64,000 nt of DNA from positions 120,377,431 to 120,441,430 of the forward strand of contig CM051459.1 in the NCBI GenBank assembly GCA_028095005.1, given 5' to 3'. The translations under genes and the position numbers were made by a program. The stretch is from Rhynchospora pubera. Its lineage: Eukaryota > Streptophyta > Magnoliopsida > Poales > Cyperaceae. This document shows, one piece after another, positions 61,001 to 64,000 of the stretch (position 1 is the stretch's first letter; the number at the start of each line of letters is the position of its first letter). The notes beneath the pieces are model-generated. The model was not told the DNA's origin, did not search any database, and saw only the letters and a program-made list of their open reading frames with translations.

Positions 61001-63754
61001 AAACACCAAAAATGAACAAGTAACACAGCAGTAAGGTCAGGTTCCTAAGAGAGAGACTGTCTTCCTTGGAATATTCATCCTGAGAGAAAAGGAGAAGAAA
61101 TAAATATGATTTACAAAAAAAGTAAATACAAATGAAAGGCTCCTATAGAATGAAAAGTATCTTGTTTAGAGTAAAAGGTGGAACTAAAGCTTAAAAAGGA
61201 GTGAACTAGAGTCTAAAATATCATCGAAATCTCAAGCAAGCAGCTAGAAACCTTTTGACTGATAGAATATATATATGTGTGTGTCAGGTCTCAATTAAGC
61301 CTAAAAATGTCATATAAGTATGGGTCTGGACCAAAATAAAACAGAAAAACATCAATTGTTAATTTGATCCTAATTCCTAAAATTCTTACCTCAAATATTT
61401 TAGAAAGAGAAGCAACAAACTTTGCACTAAAGTCTACTCCAACTAGACAAGCCAGACCAGCCACAAAGGCTCCAAACACAGCAGCATACCTAAAAAAGAT
61501 AATTGAACAATAATTATATCTATGACTACAATTAACTTTCCAGAAGTAATTGGATGTGATAGTGCAAGTTCCCCATTAATAAACCAAATGGGGATTATTC
61601 TAGATTTTAATGGAACTATTACAGCACAAGAAGAATACTTCTACCACCAACATGATAATGCAGAGAACACATTTATGCCAACTGCTGTCATTGGGATGAC
61701 TATCAAAGAAAGGTAAGAAAAGAGGATAGAGAGTGAGCTGACTGTTCATTGCCACGGGGCCCTCTAGCACATGATGCCAAGATCTCCTCACCAATTACCT
61801 GACAGCCGATACTCCGAGGTACTGACTGTAGAATATAATTGTGATTATGATTCAAAGTAGAGAAATGCACCAGTCATGCTTTCATAGCCTTTTTAATAGA
61901 AGTAGATGAAAGTATTGGTACCAGTGTTGACCTAGATCTACAGGTCGACTAGATTTGAATCAGACAGAAATCAGCTTGGCAGTTCAATCCCCAACCAGAA
62001 TTCCTATGGTAGGTAAGTTAAGTCCACACTCCAGCCTAATATTCATATATAGAAGTTGCTAAGAAACAAGGTTGTGGATCCCCTTATGCTGATCATGCCC
62101 CCAAAGAGATTTCAGCTAAGTTCACGTAAACCTAACAGACGAGTCTGGTATGGTGCTATATGGTCAGATCCAGCACTATATGATAGCAGGCATAGCAATC
62201 CACCGCATGCAAAGTTAAATAGAAACTATGATATTGAGGATGTAGATATATTACCCGAAATATTGCAGCAATTTCCTCTGTAATAGACTCTACATTAGCC
62301 TCTGACAGCCTATTTAACAGACCTGGAGCAAATCCAACTTCATCAAATAAACTGAGAATATGGAAGAAGAAAATTGCATTACAAAGAACTTAAACACAGT
62401 AATAATTGTTAGATAGCATTGGCATAGTGTTGGTTCTTGTTTCAGTTTTAAAGTGGTCTTAAGTATTTATTGTAATATCTGGTAAATAGCTGTAAAACTT
62501 TTTACTTCTATCAATAGAAGTGATGTAATATTATTCCTCTTATTTCCAGAAAAAAAAAGAAACTTAAACATATACCTCTTACTCTGCGACGTGTCTGCGT
62601 AACCTCCTCGGATTCAGCATTTGCAGTTGCACGCAAGTGAGGTGGCACATACTTTGTATTAACACTTGAGCTCAGAACAGGTTTATCTTCAGAAATATCA
62701 TTCTCTTGTTTTGTTTCTTCACCTTCTGTAGTCTCCTTTTCAACAGCCTTCTTCATTTTCTTTTGTTTCTTCTTCTTACCATCCTCAGAAGAATTTGGTT
62801 CCTCATTTGTGTTTCCCCCACTCTGAACTTTGTTATGTTTTCTTTTTTGTTTTTCCTTCTTATCTGCATTTGAAGTACCTGCTTCATCATCTGTGCCTCC
62901 CTCTTCAGCATGGAGTTTGCTATGCTTTCCTTTTTGCTTTTTCTTCTTATCTGGCATAGGGCTTTCTGCTGTCATTAGTAAATCTGATTCATAATCCATT
63001 TCATGATCAGGGTCTATCTCAGAAAACAGTCCCTCAAATAGAGTATTGATTCCATCATCAGGCCCGGTCAGTTTTCCTTTCTTCACCTTGAGCTTTTTTG
63101 CAAGCCTCCTCTCCAGTTCGAGATCCTCTTCGGCAGTCGTAGCTCCTCGGCCCATGTCCATTTCAAGAAACTCATGGAACTTGCTGTTCGATTTGGTCCT
63201 CTGACCATCCTTGTGCCTTCCTAACCGAGCTTTCTTTTTTTTCCGAAGCTGCATAAAAAAATATACCTTATTTCAAACATATTGCAAGCAATTATTTGGT
63301 CCATGATCCTTTGTTCTGTTTAAGTTATGTGCATTTGGAATTTGCTATCTGCTCTATCGTTCAATGGTAATTTTAATAGCTTTATTCAACATTGACCCTA
63401 AACCCTAAAACAAAAAAGACATGCCTTTTTTTTTCTTTTTGGAAAGCTACAAAAGATGTTAACCTCAAAGCTACAAAACCATACTACATTATAGATAAAG
63501 TTCAATACAAACCAGTCTGTGACTCAATAATTCTAATTCTAATTGTGATGATAGTTCTGAAATTACTTGAAATTGAAATTGATGAACAAAAGAATCCTGA
63601 GATATTTATCCACAATTTTGTTTGTAGCTGAGAAACTAAGAGAAATACTTACCGAGTCTTGAATCTCCTCCTTGACTATGTAAAATGGATCCTGAGCCTG
63701 AGCAGGAGTCATTCTCATTAGAGAGTTAGAGAGAGAACCTCGATAACTGCCCAC
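58072..63754 (-). CDS. NOM1: NOM1/SGD1-type MIF4G-MA3 protein with SYP61-like first exon
   Basis: Exons: 63754-63653, 63248-62576, 62322-62255, 61825-61743, 61489-61390, 61079-60994, 60477-60395, 59997-59861, 59680-59579, 59192-58899, 58578-58072. All phases join, giving 744 aa. Exon 1 encodes MTPAQAQDPFYIVKEEIQDS (from M15/16), the hallmark N-terminus of syntaxin SYP61, and is in phase with exon 2. Exon 2 holds a Lys-rich, acidic N-terminal region with KKKKQK blocks (nucleolar targeting type). MIF4G follows (about 254-470: RGLLNRLSEANV, CCGMKLRGDDP), then MA3 (about 540-655: TDLRRAIFCIIMSGEDYLDAFEKLLRL). NOM1/SGD1 acts in the nucleolus in 18S rRNA maturation. An ATG at 63254, overlapping the acceptor of exon 2, could start a 712-aa protein without the SYP61 part. 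The usual NOM1 N-terminus appears short or absent. Confidence 0.85.
62397..62560 (+). mobile_element. LINE 3' tail in an intron
   Basis: 164 bp flanked by AACTTAAACA (62387-62396 and 62561-62570), with a terminal A run. It ends with CTTCTATCAATAGAAGTG ... TTTCCAGAAAAAAA, the same tail type as the LINE at 33586-34114. It lies between exons 2 and 3 of the NOM1-type gene, on the opposite strand, with its right copy of the duplication only 5 bases from the exon 2 donor. Confidence 0.75.
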
Positions 63755-64000
63755 TTTCGGTGAAAACGGAGTATTGGGCGGAAGGAAGTAAGTGATCTGC
63801 GGGCTCCGGCGCTTATCTTTCTACTTTATTCTTTTCTTTTGGCGGAAAAGGAGAGGAGACGGAGAGACTGGGCGAGGAGGCGCAGACGACTGGAGAGACG
63901 ACTGGAGAGACACGGGGAATCACATCCTTACCGACCTTTAAAAGGTTGGTAGAGTGCCCACCGCATTTGTGGAGCGTTGGATTAGAATCTTACGGCACGC
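63755..64000 (-). promoter_or_regulatory. 5' leader/promoter region of the chimeric gene
   Basis: Purine-rich on the plus strand (GGAGAGGAGACGGAGAGACTG, split at 63849) with a duplicated GACTGGAGAGAC (about 63887 and 63899). It is probably the transcribed leader or promoter. The window ends here, so its origin (SYP61 locus or NOM1 locus) cannot be judged. Confidence 0.4.

Noticed and set aside
62255..62350. Upstream acceptor (CTCAG near 62339) for exon 3 of the NOM1-type gene
   Set aside because: Joining there gives a stop codon in every combination of donors. The acceptor CTCCAG at 62323 keeps the frame and gives the family sequence GLLNRLSE.
1..64000. CRISPR array, operon or prokaryotic features
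   Set aside because: No regularly spaced identical repeats with unique spacers, and all real genes are intron-bearing or typical plant genes.

Overview
The window looks like nuclear DNA of a eudicot plant. The genes carry GT-AG introns and their products are plant-specific: a RABA GTPase, an HCF173-type chloroplast protein, a G-type lectin receptor kinase, an NLR-type LRR remnant and a SYP61-like exon. The background is AT-rich and full of plant transposon relics (MITEs, hAT, CACTA, Helitron, LINE and LTR remains). I cannot name the species.

Layout. 1-6240 is noncoding repeat: an LTR-like stretch, two related noncoding repeats with palindromic boxes, and a nested fold-back element. 6710-9276 is a degenerate copy of the 3' part of the RABA gene, split by an 18-bp-TSD retroinsertion that carries an intact 376-codon zinc-knuckle ORF. 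10580-11374 is the LRR tail of a resistance gene, next to a CACTA terminus. 14193-14502 holds two exon-like blocks of an unrecognised gene. 15439-17231 (-) is an intact two-exon RABA1-type GTPase gene. 17.3-26.5 kb is repeat-rich intergenic DNA with many MITEs. 26762-27203 (+) is a small two-exon gene with a Cys/aromatic tail. 27620-35343 (-) is a 16-exon gene for an HCF173-family protein (Rossmann plus CIA30, 594 aa). 36.2-37.8 kb is a cluster of MITE, inverted-LTR-like and hAT MITE insertions. 39011-41590 (-) is an intronless lectin receptor kinase. 41.9-48.1 kb is repeats. 48389-53688 is a complete hAT transposon with an 8-bp TSD and a transposase gene carrying a frameshift. 54.2-57.2 kb is a Helitron candidate. 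58072-63754 (-) is an 11-exon gene for a NOM1/SGD1-type nucleolar MIF4G-MA3 protein whose first exon is that of a SYP61 syntaxin.

The host genes are housekeeping or immune-type and form no shared pathway. The most unusual structures are the in-frame SYP61-NOM1 gene head, a retroelement-like unit ending in 171-bp inverted repeats with a 5-bp TSD, MITEs that share a core but carry different arms, and noncoding repeats that each carry their own palindromic box at both ends. All exon coordinates were built by eye from splice consensus, reading-frame continuity and remembered family similarity. No alignment was run.
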